In this document: positions 1 through 8,600 of the stretch, piece after piece
Layout: every line of letters starts with the position of its first letter
Position numbering within the stretch: position 1 is the stretch's first letter
Assembly: GCA_017353855.1 (NCBI GenBank)
Contig: JAFMSA010000103.1
Location: 1-10,044 of the forward strand
Direction: 5' to 3'
DNA: 10,044 bases
Origin: Alphaproteobacteria bacterium
GTDB lineage: Bacteria > Pseudomonadota > Alphaproteobacteria > ATCC43930 > CGMCC-115725
The notes under the pieces: generated by a model
Told to the model about the DNA's origin: nothing
What the model saw: the letters and a program-made list of their open reading frames with translations, nothing else
The model's database searches: none
Made by a program: the position numbers and the translations under genes

Positions 1-118
1 GGTCGTCCTGCGCGTAGGCAGCGTGATTAAACCCCAACACTTTGGTCAAGGCCGGAGCCGTGGTCCCACTCACAAATGCGGCCAAGAACGCCATCAGCAC
101 TAATTTCTTCACATCCAT
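1..118 (-). CDS. Secreted hypothetical protein, N-terminus only (runs off the left edge)
   Basis: The reading frame starts with ATG at 118 on the minus strand and stays open to position 1, giving 39 visible codons. The visible part is almost entirely a signal peptide. It begins MDVKKLVLMAFLAAFVSGTT, a Lys-Lys n-region followed by a hydrophobic core, and runs to a probable signal-peptidase I site at Ala-Tyr-Ala before Gln-Asp-Asp (residues 34-39). A GGGGAA ribosome-binding-like element lies a few bases upstream of the start. The product is therefore exported to the periplasm or beyond. No mature domain is visible, so no function can be given. The gene points away from everything else in the window and shares no operon with it. 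I am fairly confident that the start and the export signal are real. Confidence 0.7.
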   Translation of the reverse strand, partial: MDVKKLVLMAFLAAFVSGTTAPALTKVLGFNHAAYAQDD

Positions 119-762
119 CTGGTTCCCCTTCGTTGTGCAGACTGTGTAGTGGTCCCTGCCAAAGGAGCTGCGTTATTCGGCCTCGACCACTGGCTCAGTA
201 AAACGGGAGGAGCCTCTGCGGGGCGAGCCGTATTTTGCTCCAATGCCCACGACTCCATCGAGACTCGTTGGTATTGTCAAAGAATATCCGGCATTGACTG
301 CCGAGTGCCACACCGATGTCATCAAGATGACACGGCGTCTTGCGTTGAAACTCACATTATCGGCTTCCGGGATTACTCTAGGAAACCTTTCCCAGCCCAA
401 GGGAATATCAAGCGGACTGGTTAACTAAAGTATATGATTGTGCCTATCATTTCAGGATGGCCTCGCAATGCGAGCCCGTGTCGGCCAGTCGCAGCGCCTT
501 CGCGAGCGGCTAGGTTGTGCTTTCTCAGGTCGCCGGTGTCCGCGGCGGGGATTGGCTCTCGCTGCGCCAGGTCGGCCAGTATTTCGACGGCAGTTGAACG
601 AGCCCGGGGTGCAGCCCTATCAGCGGCCGGCACTGTGGCTTGCGCCCCGCATCCAGCGCCCTTCTCCCGGCGATCCGCCTGGTTCGCCGAGCGCGCCGAT
701 AAGCGCAAGATATCGGTGTCGGAGCGTCACCGGGCTACCGAGATTGGCAGTGAAACGATCAC
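119..762. other. Stretch without a supportable gene
   Basis: No frame here gives a convincing protein. The first part (119-430) is less GC-rich than the rest of the window and probably carries the promoter of the leftward secreted protein. A short plus-strand frame from ATG 327 to TAA 428 encodes a peptide beginning MTRRLALKLTLSASGITLGN, which resembles a signal peptide, but it has no visible ribosome-binding site and stops after 33 codons. From about 430 to 762 all three plus frames are open over part of the length but have Arg/Ala/Ser/Pro-rich compositions typical of chance frames in GC-rich DNA. A decayed gene interrupted by frameshifts is possible, but I do not recognise one. Confidence 0.45.
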
Positions 763-1023
763 GTGGTCCTTATCGGCGGCGGTTTGACGGCACTCGTCAT
801 CTATTTCACCGTCAGCGGCCTTCGTCGTCCTGTCGAAGAGCGCGTCGGGGCGGCCGACCCGTCATTGCGGAATACTTGGCGGATGCCCTCGCTGACTCAA
901 CTGCCGGCGCGACGGCTGACCGCGCTGAACCGGGTATGGCTCGTTGTGCTCCGCGCCTATCTGTTCGTCGCGGCCGGGCTTGTTCTCGTGCGCATTCTCA
1001 CGCTAGCAACGAGCGGAGCCTGA
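763..1023 (+). CDS. Small two-helix inner-membrane protein of unknown function
   Basis: An 86-codon frame starts at GTG 763 and ends at TGA 1023. It begins VVLIGGGLTALVIYFTVSGL, a clear membrane helix over residues 2-19. A polar middle follows (RRPVEERVGAADPSLRNTW and a Pro/Arg-rich stretch to about residue 58), and then a second helix around residues 61-82 (LVVLRAYLFVAAGLVLVRIL). Two helices flanked by basic residues, with the N-terminus starting directly in the first helix, fit a small integral membrane protein. There is no good ribosome-binding site, and the frame is closed by a stop a few codons upstream (TGA 751-753). The real gene could therefore begin elsewhere through a frameshift, or this could be the 3' remnant of a longer membrane protein. 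It converges on the histidine kinase with 68 bp between them. I recognise no family. Confidence 0.5.
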   Translation: MVLIGGGLTALVIYFTVSGLRRPVEERVGAADPSLRNTWRMPSLTQLPARRLTALNRVWLVVLRAYLFVAAGLVLVRILTLATSGA

Positions 1024-1091
1024 CAATGCGAATCTTGAACTGCATCGAATTGGGGTTGACGACCGACCGGGCAATAGCCGCAACGCCTTTG

Positions 1092-2501
1092 TCAGGTTCC
1101 CTGCGCACGATCAGCGAGTGTGCAACCGGCGATCTCGGCCGCTCCCACTGGAGCAAAACGCAAATTGAGATGCAATCCCGGGTCATTATCCGCGAGGTCG
1201 ATCCTCACCCGGTGCAATCTGGCGATTGCCTCGACGAGGCTCAGCCCCAAACCGCTTCCCGGTGTGCTGCGGCTGCTCTCGAGCCGATAAAAGCGCGAGA
1301 AAACATTCCTATGTTCATCCGCCGGTATTCCCGGGCCGCTATCGGTCACCGCGACGTTGATCTCGGTCGGGCATACCGTTGTCTCAAGGCCGATCCGCGC
1401 GCCCGGCGGCGAGTGCTTCATCGCATTCTCGATAATATTTGCGAGCATCTGGCCGACCAGCTCACGATCGCCCCAGACCGTCAGGCCACATGAAATCTGT
1501 GCTGTGAAGGATTGCCCCTTTTCATCGGCCATTGGCTCGTAGACCTCGGCCATTGTGCGCAGCACGTCCGACAGATCGACCTCGCCAAAATGGCGGACCG
1601 CAGCGCCACTCTCAATTTGAGCAATGCGCAGCAGCGCGCCGAACGTTTCGAGAATCGCATCCATTTCGGCAATGCACCCGGCGGCCGCGGAGTGCCACTC
1701 CTCGGGTGACCGCGCCCGCTGCCCCTGCTCAAGACGCTGCCGAAGCCGGGTTAGCGGCGTTCGTAAATCATGAGCGATATCGTCCGATACCTGCCGCACG
1801 CTTTCCATTGAGCTTTGGATGCGGTCGAGCATCGCATTCAGACTGGTCACGAGATGGTCGAACTCATCGTCGGCCTCGCGGACCGGGATACGCTGCGCGA
1901 AGTCGCCTGACATGATTTCCCGGGCTGCGCGGCTGATCGTCTCGACCCGACGCAACAGGCTGCTACTCAGCAGTGCCCCACCGCCGAAGGCGAGCACGAG
2001 AGTAATTCCTGAGCCCCAGCCGAAAGCACGAAGGATCAATTCGTGCATTTCATCGCGAGGGTGCGCGTCTATACCGACCATCAGATAATCGCCGCCCGAC
2101 AGCGCCGCACCCCGGGCACGAATCCCACGCTGATGTCGGCTTCGGGAATCGGCTTCATGCACGTTGAGATCGTACCGCCCTGTACTCTTGGCAAACCGCG
2201 GCAGATCCCCGGCGATGACGTTACCGTCCTGATCCTCTAACAGATAGTGCATAGCGCCGCGCGGCATTTGGCGGAGCCGCTCGTGGATCTGTCTCGCCAA
2301 GAGCGCCCGCCCGCCGGCATTTACGGTATTTCCAAGTTCGACAAAGTCGCTGTCGATCGCGGCATCGAGCGATCTGGTGATGTACATGTCCGTTGCCCAG
2401 TAGATCACGCCAAACAGGATGAGCACCGAAGCCCCGAACAACCCTGCGTAAGCAAGGGTTAGACGAAAGCTCGAGGTGCGCAGCAGCCTAGCGGGGAGCA
2501 C
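1092..2501 (-). CDS. Sensor histidine kinase (HAMP/HisKA/HATPase), partner of the adjacent response regulator
   Basis: The product is 469 residues long, usual for CusS/QseC-like inner-membrane kinases. TM1 spans about residues 14-36 and a periplasmic sensor region about 38-158. TM2 spans about 160-182, followed by a HAMP linker to about 235. The HisKA box reads SDDIAHDLRTPLTRLR with the phospho-acceptor His at 244. The ATPase domain shows the N box (NIIENAMKHS, 355-364), G1 (DSGPGIP, 387-393), F box (FSRFYRL) and G2 (GSGLGLSLVEA, about 415-425), so all catalytic motifs are intact. It should autophosphorylate on sensing a periplasmic signal and pass the phosphate to Asp51 of the regulator encoded just upstream. 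The GTG start lies inside the end of the regulator gene (14-bp overlap), implying translational coupling. The periplasmic part has scattered histidines but no obvious metal cluster, so the ligand is unknown. Confidence 0.93.
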   Translation of the reverse strand: MLPARLLRTSSFRLTLAYAGLFGASVLILFGVIYWATDMYITRSLDAAIDSDFVELGNTVNAGGRALLARQIHERLRQMPRGAMHYLLEDQDGNVIAGDLPRFAKSTGRYDLNVHEADSRSRHQRGIRARGAALSGGDYLMVGIDAHPRDEMHELILRAFGWGSGITLVLAFGGGALLSSSLLRRVETISRAAREIMSGDFAQRIPVREADDEFDHLVTSLNAMLDRIQSSMESVRQVSDDIAHDLRTPLTRLRQRLEQGQRARSPEEWHSAAAGCIAEMDAILETFGALLRIAQIESGAAVRHFGEVDLSDVLRTMAEVYEPMADEKGQSFTAQISCGLTVWGDRELVGQMLANIIENAMKHSPPGARIGLETTVCPTEINVAVTDSGPGIPADEHRNVFSRFYRLESSRSTPGSGLGLSLVEAIARLHRVRIDLADNDPGLHLNLRFAPVGAAEIAGCTLADRAQGT

Positions 2502-3165
2502 GCAGGCAGTAGCCGGCCCCGCGCACGGTATGGATGAGCTGCGGGCCGAAACCTTTATCGACCTTGCTGCGCAAACGGCTGACGTGGGTTTCGACGACGT
2601 TTGTGCGCGGGTCGAAATGGAGATCCCAGACGTGTTCCAGCAGCATCGTGCGGGTCACGACTTGACCCGCATGACGCATCAGATATTCGAGAAGCCGATA
2701 TTCGCGCGGCTGCAGCTCGATCGGCTCGTCGCGCCGGCGGGCGGTCCGGGACAACAGGTCGATTTCAAGGTCATGGACCCGCAAGCTCGTTTCCATTGCT
2801 GCAGCCCGGGGCCGGCGACCTAAGGCCGCAACTCGGGCAGACAGCTCAGAAAAAGCAAACGGCTTCACCAGGTAATCGTCGCCGCCCGCCAGCAGGCCCG
2901 AAACCCGGTCCTCAACCCCGCCGAGCGCAGTCAAAAACAGCACCGGCATATGGCGGTCGGCAGCGCGGAGGGCGCGAACCAGCCGTAGCCCGTCGAACCC
3001 CGGGATCATACGGTCGACGATTAGCAGGTCAAAATCCTCCTCAATAGCGGTTGCAAGAGCCTCGTTGCCGGACGCAACGCCAGCAACCAGATGGCCTTCT
3101 TCGTGTAGCCCGTTTACCAGGTATTCGGCCGTCTCCACATCATCTTCGATAACGAGGATCTTCAC
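2488..3165 (-). CDS. OmpR/PhoB-family response regulator
   Basis: From the chosen GTG the product has 225 residues, the standard length. The receiver domain begins at once with KILVIEDDVE (acidic pair Asp8/Asp9). It has the phospho-acceptor Asp51 in LLIVDRMIPGFDGL, Thr79 in LFLTALGG and Lys101 in LVKPF. The C-terminal winged-helix domain (about 128-225) has the family signatures LQPREYRLLEYLM, VVETHVSRLRSKVD and HTVRGAGYCL. The frame is open twelve codons further upstream to a GTG at 3201, but those residues precede the conserved first beta-strand. An AAGGAGAGG element at 3177-3185 also favours 3165. It is the DNA-binding output of the kinase encoded downstream. Because it is divergent from the pump operon, it most likely activates that operon and perhaps itself. 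It resembles CusR/CzcR-type regulators, but that alone does not establish a metal signal. Confidence 0.94.
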   Translation of the reverse strand: MKILVIEDDVETAEYLVNGLHEEGHLVAGVASGNEALATAIEEDFDLLIVDRMIPGFDGLRLVRALRAADRHMPVLFLTALGGVEDRVSGLLAGGDDYLVKPFAFSELSARVAALGRRPRAAAMETSLRVHDLEIDLLSRTARRRDEPIELQPREYRLLEYLMRHAGQVVTRTMLLEHVWDLHFDPRTNVVETHVSRLRSKVDKGFGPQLIHTVRGAGYCLRAPR

Positions 3166-3296
3166 ACTGCGACGCGCCTCTCCTTGGCTCTGTGCAAACA
3201 CGAGGAACTCGCCCGATCCCGGTCAAGTTACAAATTCCCAATCTTTAGGAAATGACGCGACAATCGGGCATCGGCGATCGTCGAGGCCACGAGGGA
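3166..3296. promoter_or_regulatory. Divergent control region between regulator and pump operon
   Basis: The leftward regulator and the rightward pump genes face away from each other here, so both promoters should lie in this interval. Positions 3225-3255 form an AT-rich patch in otherwise GC-rich DNA, the most likely place for a promoter and for regulator binding. It contains TTACAA at 3228-3233 and TTTAGGAAATGAC at 3244-3256. I cannot identify a clear pair of -35/-10 boxes or a convincing direct or inverted repeat for the regulator. Assigning the region as regulatory rests on gene arrangement. Confidence 0.45.
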
Positions 3297-4643
3297 ATGC
3301 ACGGCGGGGCTATGACCGCACGCAAGTGTTTGACATGGGCGAACGTTACGATCTTGTTGTTGCAGGGCTGCCAGAGCTACGCGCCCCTGCCCCTCAATCG
3401 CCAGGCGGGGCTGATCGAACACCTGTCCGATCTCGAATTCGGCGACGCGCCGCAGCCGCTTTCCCTCCAGACTGTCGGCCTCCTCGCGGCGGCCAACAAC
3501 CCCGACCTGAAGGCGGCTCGCGCCGAGCGCGGGATCGCCGCCGCCCAGGTCTTGCAAGCCGGGATTCTGCCGAACCCGTCGCTCGGTGCGGGCTATGCCT
3601 TCCTTCTTGGCGGGCCGGGCACAACGGGGGCGATCACCGCGACGTTGACCGAAGACATCAAGTCGCTTGTGACGCTATCGGCGAGGCGTCGGTCAGCTAA
3701 CGCAGCGGCGCAGCAGGTCGATGCGAGCCTGCTGTGGCAGGAATGGCAAACGATCGGCAAAGCGCGGCTACTTTTTGTCGACCTGGTCGAGGGCCAACGC
3801 GAGCGCCGGCTTCTTGAGCACACCAGAGAAGTGCTCGCAGCTCGGCTCGCCGGCGAGCGGCGGGCGCTGACGCAGGGCAATGCGACCCTCACAGACGTTG
3901 TACCGGCGATGACCGCGCTCGCCGACCTGAAAAAGCAGCTGGACACTCTCGAGCGTGAGCAAGAAACCCGGCGCCGCGATCTCGATTTGCTTCTGGGGCT
4001 TACCCCGGACGTTCGGTTGCCCCTCGATAGCCGGGTGGACCTGCCGTCGGTCAACCCCCCGGCCGTCGATGCCGTTTTGCCCACTCTTGGCGACCGGCGC
4101 CCGGATTTGATCGCTCTGCAACTTGGTTACCTATCCCAGGAGGAGAAGGTCCGCGCCGCCATCCTCGCGCAATTTCCAGCCCTCGTCTTTGGCGCGACCG
4201 GGGGTCGGGACACCACCGACGTTCTCAGTGCCGGGCCGCAAATCACGATGGACTTGCCGATCTTCGACCGCAACCAAGGCCAGATCGCGATCGAAAGGAC
4301 TACCCGACAGAAATTGCATGAAGAATTCACCGCCCGGCTTGCCACCACCCGGGGGGAAGTGAAATCCATGCTGGCGAACGCGGCGCTGATCGCGCGGCAC
4401 ATAGAGAGCGTCAAGCGCCAGATCCATGATTTACGAACTGCTGCGGCACAGGCCGCGAACGCTTACCTCGCCCGCAACATCGACGAGCGCAGCTATGTCG
4501 ACGTGATCGTTTCGGTGCTTGCCAAAGAGCAAGAATTGGTCGCGCTTGAGCAGCTCCGGCTCGAGCAGCAAGTCGCGATTGCGACATTGGTTGGCGCGGG
4601 AATGCCTGCGGCCGAACTAACGCGAACAGAGGCGCAATGGTGA
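3297..4643 (+). CDS. TolC/CzcC-like outer-membrane lipoprotein of an RND efflux system
   Basis: This is the outer-membrane channel of the tripartite pump. The frame opens at ATG 3252. I prefer ATG 3297 (GAGG ten bases upstream), with ATG 3312 as the alternative, because both put a short signal sequence before a lipobox, ILLLQGCQSY. The acylated Cys is residue 25 from 3297. Two OEP repeats are visible. The first carries NNPDLKAARAERGIAAAQVL and LPNPSLGAGY. The second carries RRPDLIALQLGYLSQEEKV and the motif DLPIFDRNQGQ that is typical of CzcC-like proteins. Long Ala/Glu/Arg-rich coiled-coil helices lie between them and toward the C-terminus, as expected for the periplasmic tunnel. The length of about 450 residues is normal. 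Its stop codon overlaps the adaptor start by 7 bp. Family assignment is firm, but substrate class is not. Confidence 0.92.
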   Translation: MHGGAMTARKCLTWANVTILLLQGCQSYAPLPLNRQAGLIEHLSDLEFGDAPQPLSLQTVGLLAAANNPDLKAARAERGIAAAQVLQAGILPNPSLGAGYAFLLGGPGTTGAITATLTEDIKSLVTLSARRRSANAAAQQVDASLLWQEWQTIGKARLLFVDLVEGQRERRLLEHTREVLAARLAGERRALTQGNATLTDVVPAMTALADLKKQLDTLEREQETRRRDLDLLLGLTPDVRLPLDSRVDLPSVNPPAVDAVLPTLGDRRPDLIALQLGYLSQEEKVRAAILAQFPALVFGATGGRDTTDVLSAGPQITMDLPIFDRNQGQIAIERTTRQKLHEEFTARLATTRGEVKSMLANAALIARHIESVKRQIHDLRTAAAQAANAYLARNIDERSYVDVIVSVLAKEQELVALEQLRLEQQVAIATLVGAGMPAAELTRTEAQW

Positions 4644-5698
4644 AGCGGTACCGCATGCTTAGGCTCGTGCTGTCTGCGGCCCTTGCTGTGACTGGGATGT
4701 TACACGCGTCCGGGGCCGAGCCGAAGGATCAAGGGCCCAGCGTTCTGGTGAAGCTGACCAAGCTGCAGCAGGGCAGCCTGCCGAAAACCATCACGGCTAA
4801 CGGCAGCGTACAAGCCGATCCGTCGGCCCGACATACGGTCATGGCCCCGCTTTCGGCGGTGATCGGAGAAATCTATGTACGCACCGGCCAGGAGGTCGCC
4901 GGCGGCGCGCCACTGGTTCGGCTCGGACCGACCCCGCAGGGGGCAGCCGCCTATACCCAGGCGCAGTCGGCGTTGCAAGCCGCGACCCAGCTCGTCGAGC
5001 GCACGCGCACTATGCTCGGACAGCGTCTGGCAACCGCGCAGCAGCTTGCCGATGCCGTCAAAAGCCAAGCGGATGCCCGCGCGACGCTTTCCGAGCTCAA
5101 TGTCGAGGGAGCCGGCGGCCCGCAGATCCTGCGCGCGCCTTTTCCGGCGATCGTCGCGGCTGTCTCGACAAGCCCCGGCGCTGTCGTTGCGCAGGGCGCG
5201 GCGTTACTCGACCTCAACCGACCGGACGCCCTCATGCTCGAGCTCGGTGTCGTGCCCGAACAGGCGGGCGCGATACGGGTCGGTGATGCGGTTAATACTG
5301 CGGCATTTGGCAAACAGCCGGTGCCCGGCAAAGTGGTGCTGTGCGGCCGGCTCGTCGATCCGCGGACCGGGCTCGTTCCGGTCGATGTCACTTTGCCGCC
5401 AGGGCAATTTCTCGCCGGCGAAGCGGTCCAGGCAGACATCGTTACCGGCGAAGCCCATGGGTATGTGGTGCCGCACGAGGCGATCCTCGTGAACGACAGC
5501 GGCGATCCGTATATTGTGCAGGCCGTTGAAATGGTCGCGAAAAAGGTACCGGTCCGCGTGCTTGCCACTCGCGGTGCCCAGGACGTCATCGACGGGCCGA
5601 TCGATACTGCATCGCCGCTTGTCCTTGCCGGAAACCACCAGCTCGATAACGGGATGAGGGTGCGGCTCGCCGGTCCTGACGGAGCATCAGCTCAATGA
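4637..5698 (+). CDS. HlyD-type periplasmic adaptor (membrane fusion protein) of the RND pump
   Basis: The 353-residue product links the inner-membrane permease to the outer-membrane channel. A signal peptide covers about residues 1-27 (MVKRYRMLRLVLSAALAVTG, probable cut near Ala-Ser-Gly). A lipoyl-like half-motif follows (about 68-96: APLSAVIGEIYVRTGQEV). A short Ala/Gln-rich alpha-hairpin covers about 103-155, then the second lipoyl half (ILRAPFPAIVAAVSTSPGAVV, 164-184) and beta-barrel and membrane-proximal segments to the end. There is no N-terminal lipobox and no His- or Met-rich metal-binding extension of the CusB/CzcB kind. ATG 4637 sits four bases after AGAGG. GTG 4640 is an equally plausible start. 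It overlaps the preceding gene by 7 bp and the permease by the 4-bp ATGA, so translation is coupled. Adaptor identity is firm. Confidence 0.9.
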   Translation: MVKRYRMLRLVLSAALAVTGMLHASGAEPKDQGPSVLVKLTKLQQGSLPKTITANGSVQADPSARHTVMAPLSAVIGEIYVRTGQEVAGGAPLVRLGPTPQGAAAYTQAQSALQAATQLVERTRTMLGQRLATAQQLADAVKSQADARATLSELNVEGAGGPQILRAPFPAIVAAVSTSPGAVVAQGAALLDLNRPDALMLELGVVPEQAGAIRVGDAVNTAAFGKQPVPGKVVLCGRLVDPRTGLVPVDVTLPPGQFLAGEAVQADIVTGEAHGYVVPHEAILVNDSGDPYIVQAVEMVAKKVPVRVLATRGAQDVIDGPIDTASPLVLAGNHQLDNGMRVRLAGPDGASAQ

Positions 5699-8600
5699 GC
5701 TTCGTCGCCTGGGTCGAGCATCATCGCCGCTCGCTTCTCTTCGTCGTGCTGGCACTCGGCCTGGCCGGCATTTACGCAGCCCTCACGCTTCCCGTCGGGT
5801 TGTTTCCGGTCGTCCAGTTCCAGCGGATCCGGGTCGAAATCGACAGCGGCAGCATGCCGGCCCGGCAAATGCTGATTGAAGTAACCGAGCCGCTCGAGGA
5901 GGCGGCTCGCGCAGTGCCCGGCGCGGTCGGTATTACTTCCACTACCTCCCGCGGTGCGGCGCAGATTTATGTCGAATTCCCGTGGGGATCGGATATGCGG
6001 CAGGCGCTGTTGGGCGTCGATGCGGCCTTCGCGCAGAAGCTGCCCGAACTGCCGCCCGGCACACGATATGACGCATTGCAGATGAGCCCGAACGCGATCA
6101 TGCCGTTCGTCTCTTATGCATTGATTTCGAAAGAGAGCTCGCCCGCGGAGCTGCGCCGCCTGGTGCGCTATCAGATCGCACCGCTGCTGACCGGTATCGC
6201 CGGTGTAAGGCGGGTCGGCGTGCTCGGCGGCCAGACACCCGAAGTGCAGATTACCGTTAGCCCGGCGAAGCTGGCGTCCTATGGCCTCACGGTTGCGGAA
6301 ATCAGTAATGCGCTGTCAGCGGCAAACACCGTGAAAGCAGTGGGCCGACTGGAAGACAATGACCTCCTCTACCTGACGATCAGCAATAACGCATTCACGT
6401 CCGCTTCGTCGGTCGCCAATATTGCGTTGCGAACCAATGCAGGCGCGATCGTGCGGCTCGCGGACATAGCGAAGGTCGCGATGGGCACCGTGCCTAAATG
6501 GCTGTCGGTCGAAGATAACGGGCAGCCGGCGGTGACCTTCGACGTCTTCCAGCAGGACGCCGCTGACTCGCTGAGCCTTGCCCGCTCCGTCGGTCAGCAG
6601 CTGACTGCCTTCATGCGAACCCAGCCCAAATCAATCCACCTCTATAAGTGGTACGACCAGACTTATCTCGTCCGGTCCTCCATTAACGCAGTAGCGGAGG
6701 CGATCGCCATCGGCCTCGTTTTCGCTGCGCTGGTGATCCTGGCAGTCCTGCGCAACTGGCGCGCGACGCTCGTGGCAATGATTGTCGTCCCGCTCTCGGT
6801 GCTGATCACGGTTCTGCTACTGTCGTTTTTTGGCATCACCTTCAATATCATGACGTTGGGCGGCATCGCCGCCGCGATCGGACTGCTGATCGACGACGTC
6901 ATCGTGATGGTCGAGCACATCGGTCGCCGTGCCGGCGTTCCGGGCCTTCCTGACGCGCGTGCGGCAGTGCTTCCCGCCGCGAGGGAATTCTTTCCCCCGC
7001 TGTTCGGATCGAGCCTCGCGACGATCATCATTTTTCTGCCGCTCGCTTTCCTTTCGGGGGTCACCGGCGCGTTCTTCAGGTTTCTCGCGCTGACGATGGC
7101 TTCGGCGCTCGTGATTTCGTGCCTGCTGACGGCTTTCATCGTCCCGTTGCTGGCGCGCGGGATCGTCGATTTCGACAACTGGCAGGACCCGCAGCACGGT
7201 CGTGAGTCCTGGCTGCGACGCGCGCACGGCAGATTGCTGCACACCTTGTTCGCGCATCCGATCCTCGCCGGATTCGCCATATTAGCGCTGAGCGGTGCCG
7301 GGTATCTCGCCTACACGCGGGTCGGCACGGGGTTCCTTCCGCGCATGGATGAAGGTGGCTTCGTGCTCGATTATCACACTGCTCCCGGTACCTCGCTCGC
7401 AGAAACCAACCGGGAGTTGGGGGAAGTCGAGGCCATTCTGAAAAGGAACCCCTACGTCTACACCTATACCCGCCGCACCGGGGCCGGCCTTGGAGGGGAC
7501 TTAGTCGAAAGTTACCAGGGCGATTTTTTTGTCCGCCTCGCCCCACCCTCGCAACGGCCACCGATCTGGACCGTGATGGACGATATTACAGACCACATCA
7601 CGAACGAGGTGCCGGGCATCAACTTCGACACGCATCAGCTGCTCGACGATATGATTGGCGACATGGTCGGCCGCCGCCAGCCGATCGTCGTTACCCTCGG
7701 CGCAAAGGATCCCACAATCCTGGCCGATGTGGCAGACCGGGTCGCGCAGGCCATCGCCGCCGTTCCAGGCATCGAACCGGCGTCGGTTAACAATGGCGTG
7801 GTCCCGGCGGGCGATGCACTCGAAGTCCATGTCAACCCCGCAGCAGCCGCAATGAAAGGCATCACATCAGCCGAGGTCGAAACGCAGCTCTACGATTATC
7901 TTCACGGAGCGGTCGTCACCAGCTATCTGGGCCCCGTCGAGACGGTTGGTGTGAGGCTGTGGCTCGATCCCCCGCAAGAACAGATTTATCGCGACCAGCT
8001 CGAGAAACTGCTTATTCGAGCACCGAACGGACATGTCTTTCCATTGGGGAGCGTCGCGGACGTCAAATTCGTCCCAGGCCAGCCCGAAATCACGCGGGAC
8101 AACCTGGCTCAGGTCGTTGCCGTGACGGCTCAGATCAGCGGCGACCGCGATCTGGGTTCAACAGCCGCTGCCGTTGAGGCCGTTGTCGCGAAACCGGGCC
8201 TCCTTCCTACGGGGGTCTATTACCAGATCGGTGGCGGCTACAAGCAGCAGCAGCTGGCGGTGCGCGGTATGATTAAGGTGTTCACTGCGGCTGCAGCGGC
8301 TGAGTTCATCCTGCTCCTTTTCCTGTACGAACGGTGGACATTGCCCGTCATCATCATTGCGTCCGCGTTGATCGCGACGAGCGCGGTTTTCATCGGGCTA
8401 TGGCTCACCGGGGTCGAGCTCAACATTACCGCGATGATGGGCATGGTGATGATCATCGGCATCGGGACCGAGATGGCGATCTTTCTCGTCTCGGAGTACC
8501 AGGCCCTGGAGAAGACGGCCCCGCCGCTCCAAGCGCTCCATGAGGCGGCACTCAACCGGCTCAGGCCGATCGCGATGAGCACCCTTGCGATGATTCTGGC

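Noticed and set aside
173..400. Minus-strand frame of 75 codons upstream of the secreted protein
   Set aside because: No ribosome-binding site and no recognisable feature. It occupies the probable promoter region of the leftward gene.
421..708. Minus-strand frame of 95 codons
   Set aside because: Ala/Arg-rich composition without motif, overlapping frames of equal quality on the other strand.
438..1493. Long plus-strand frame of 351 codons
   Set aside because: It overlaps the more protein-like 763-1023 frame and the well-supported kinase gene on the other strand. Its composition is Arg/Ala/Pro/Ser-rich with no domain, so it is a chance frame in GC-rich DNA.
3593..4084. Minus-strand frame of 163 codons
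   Set aside because: Ser/Arg-rich shadow opposite the outer-membrane channel gene, with no start signal or domain.
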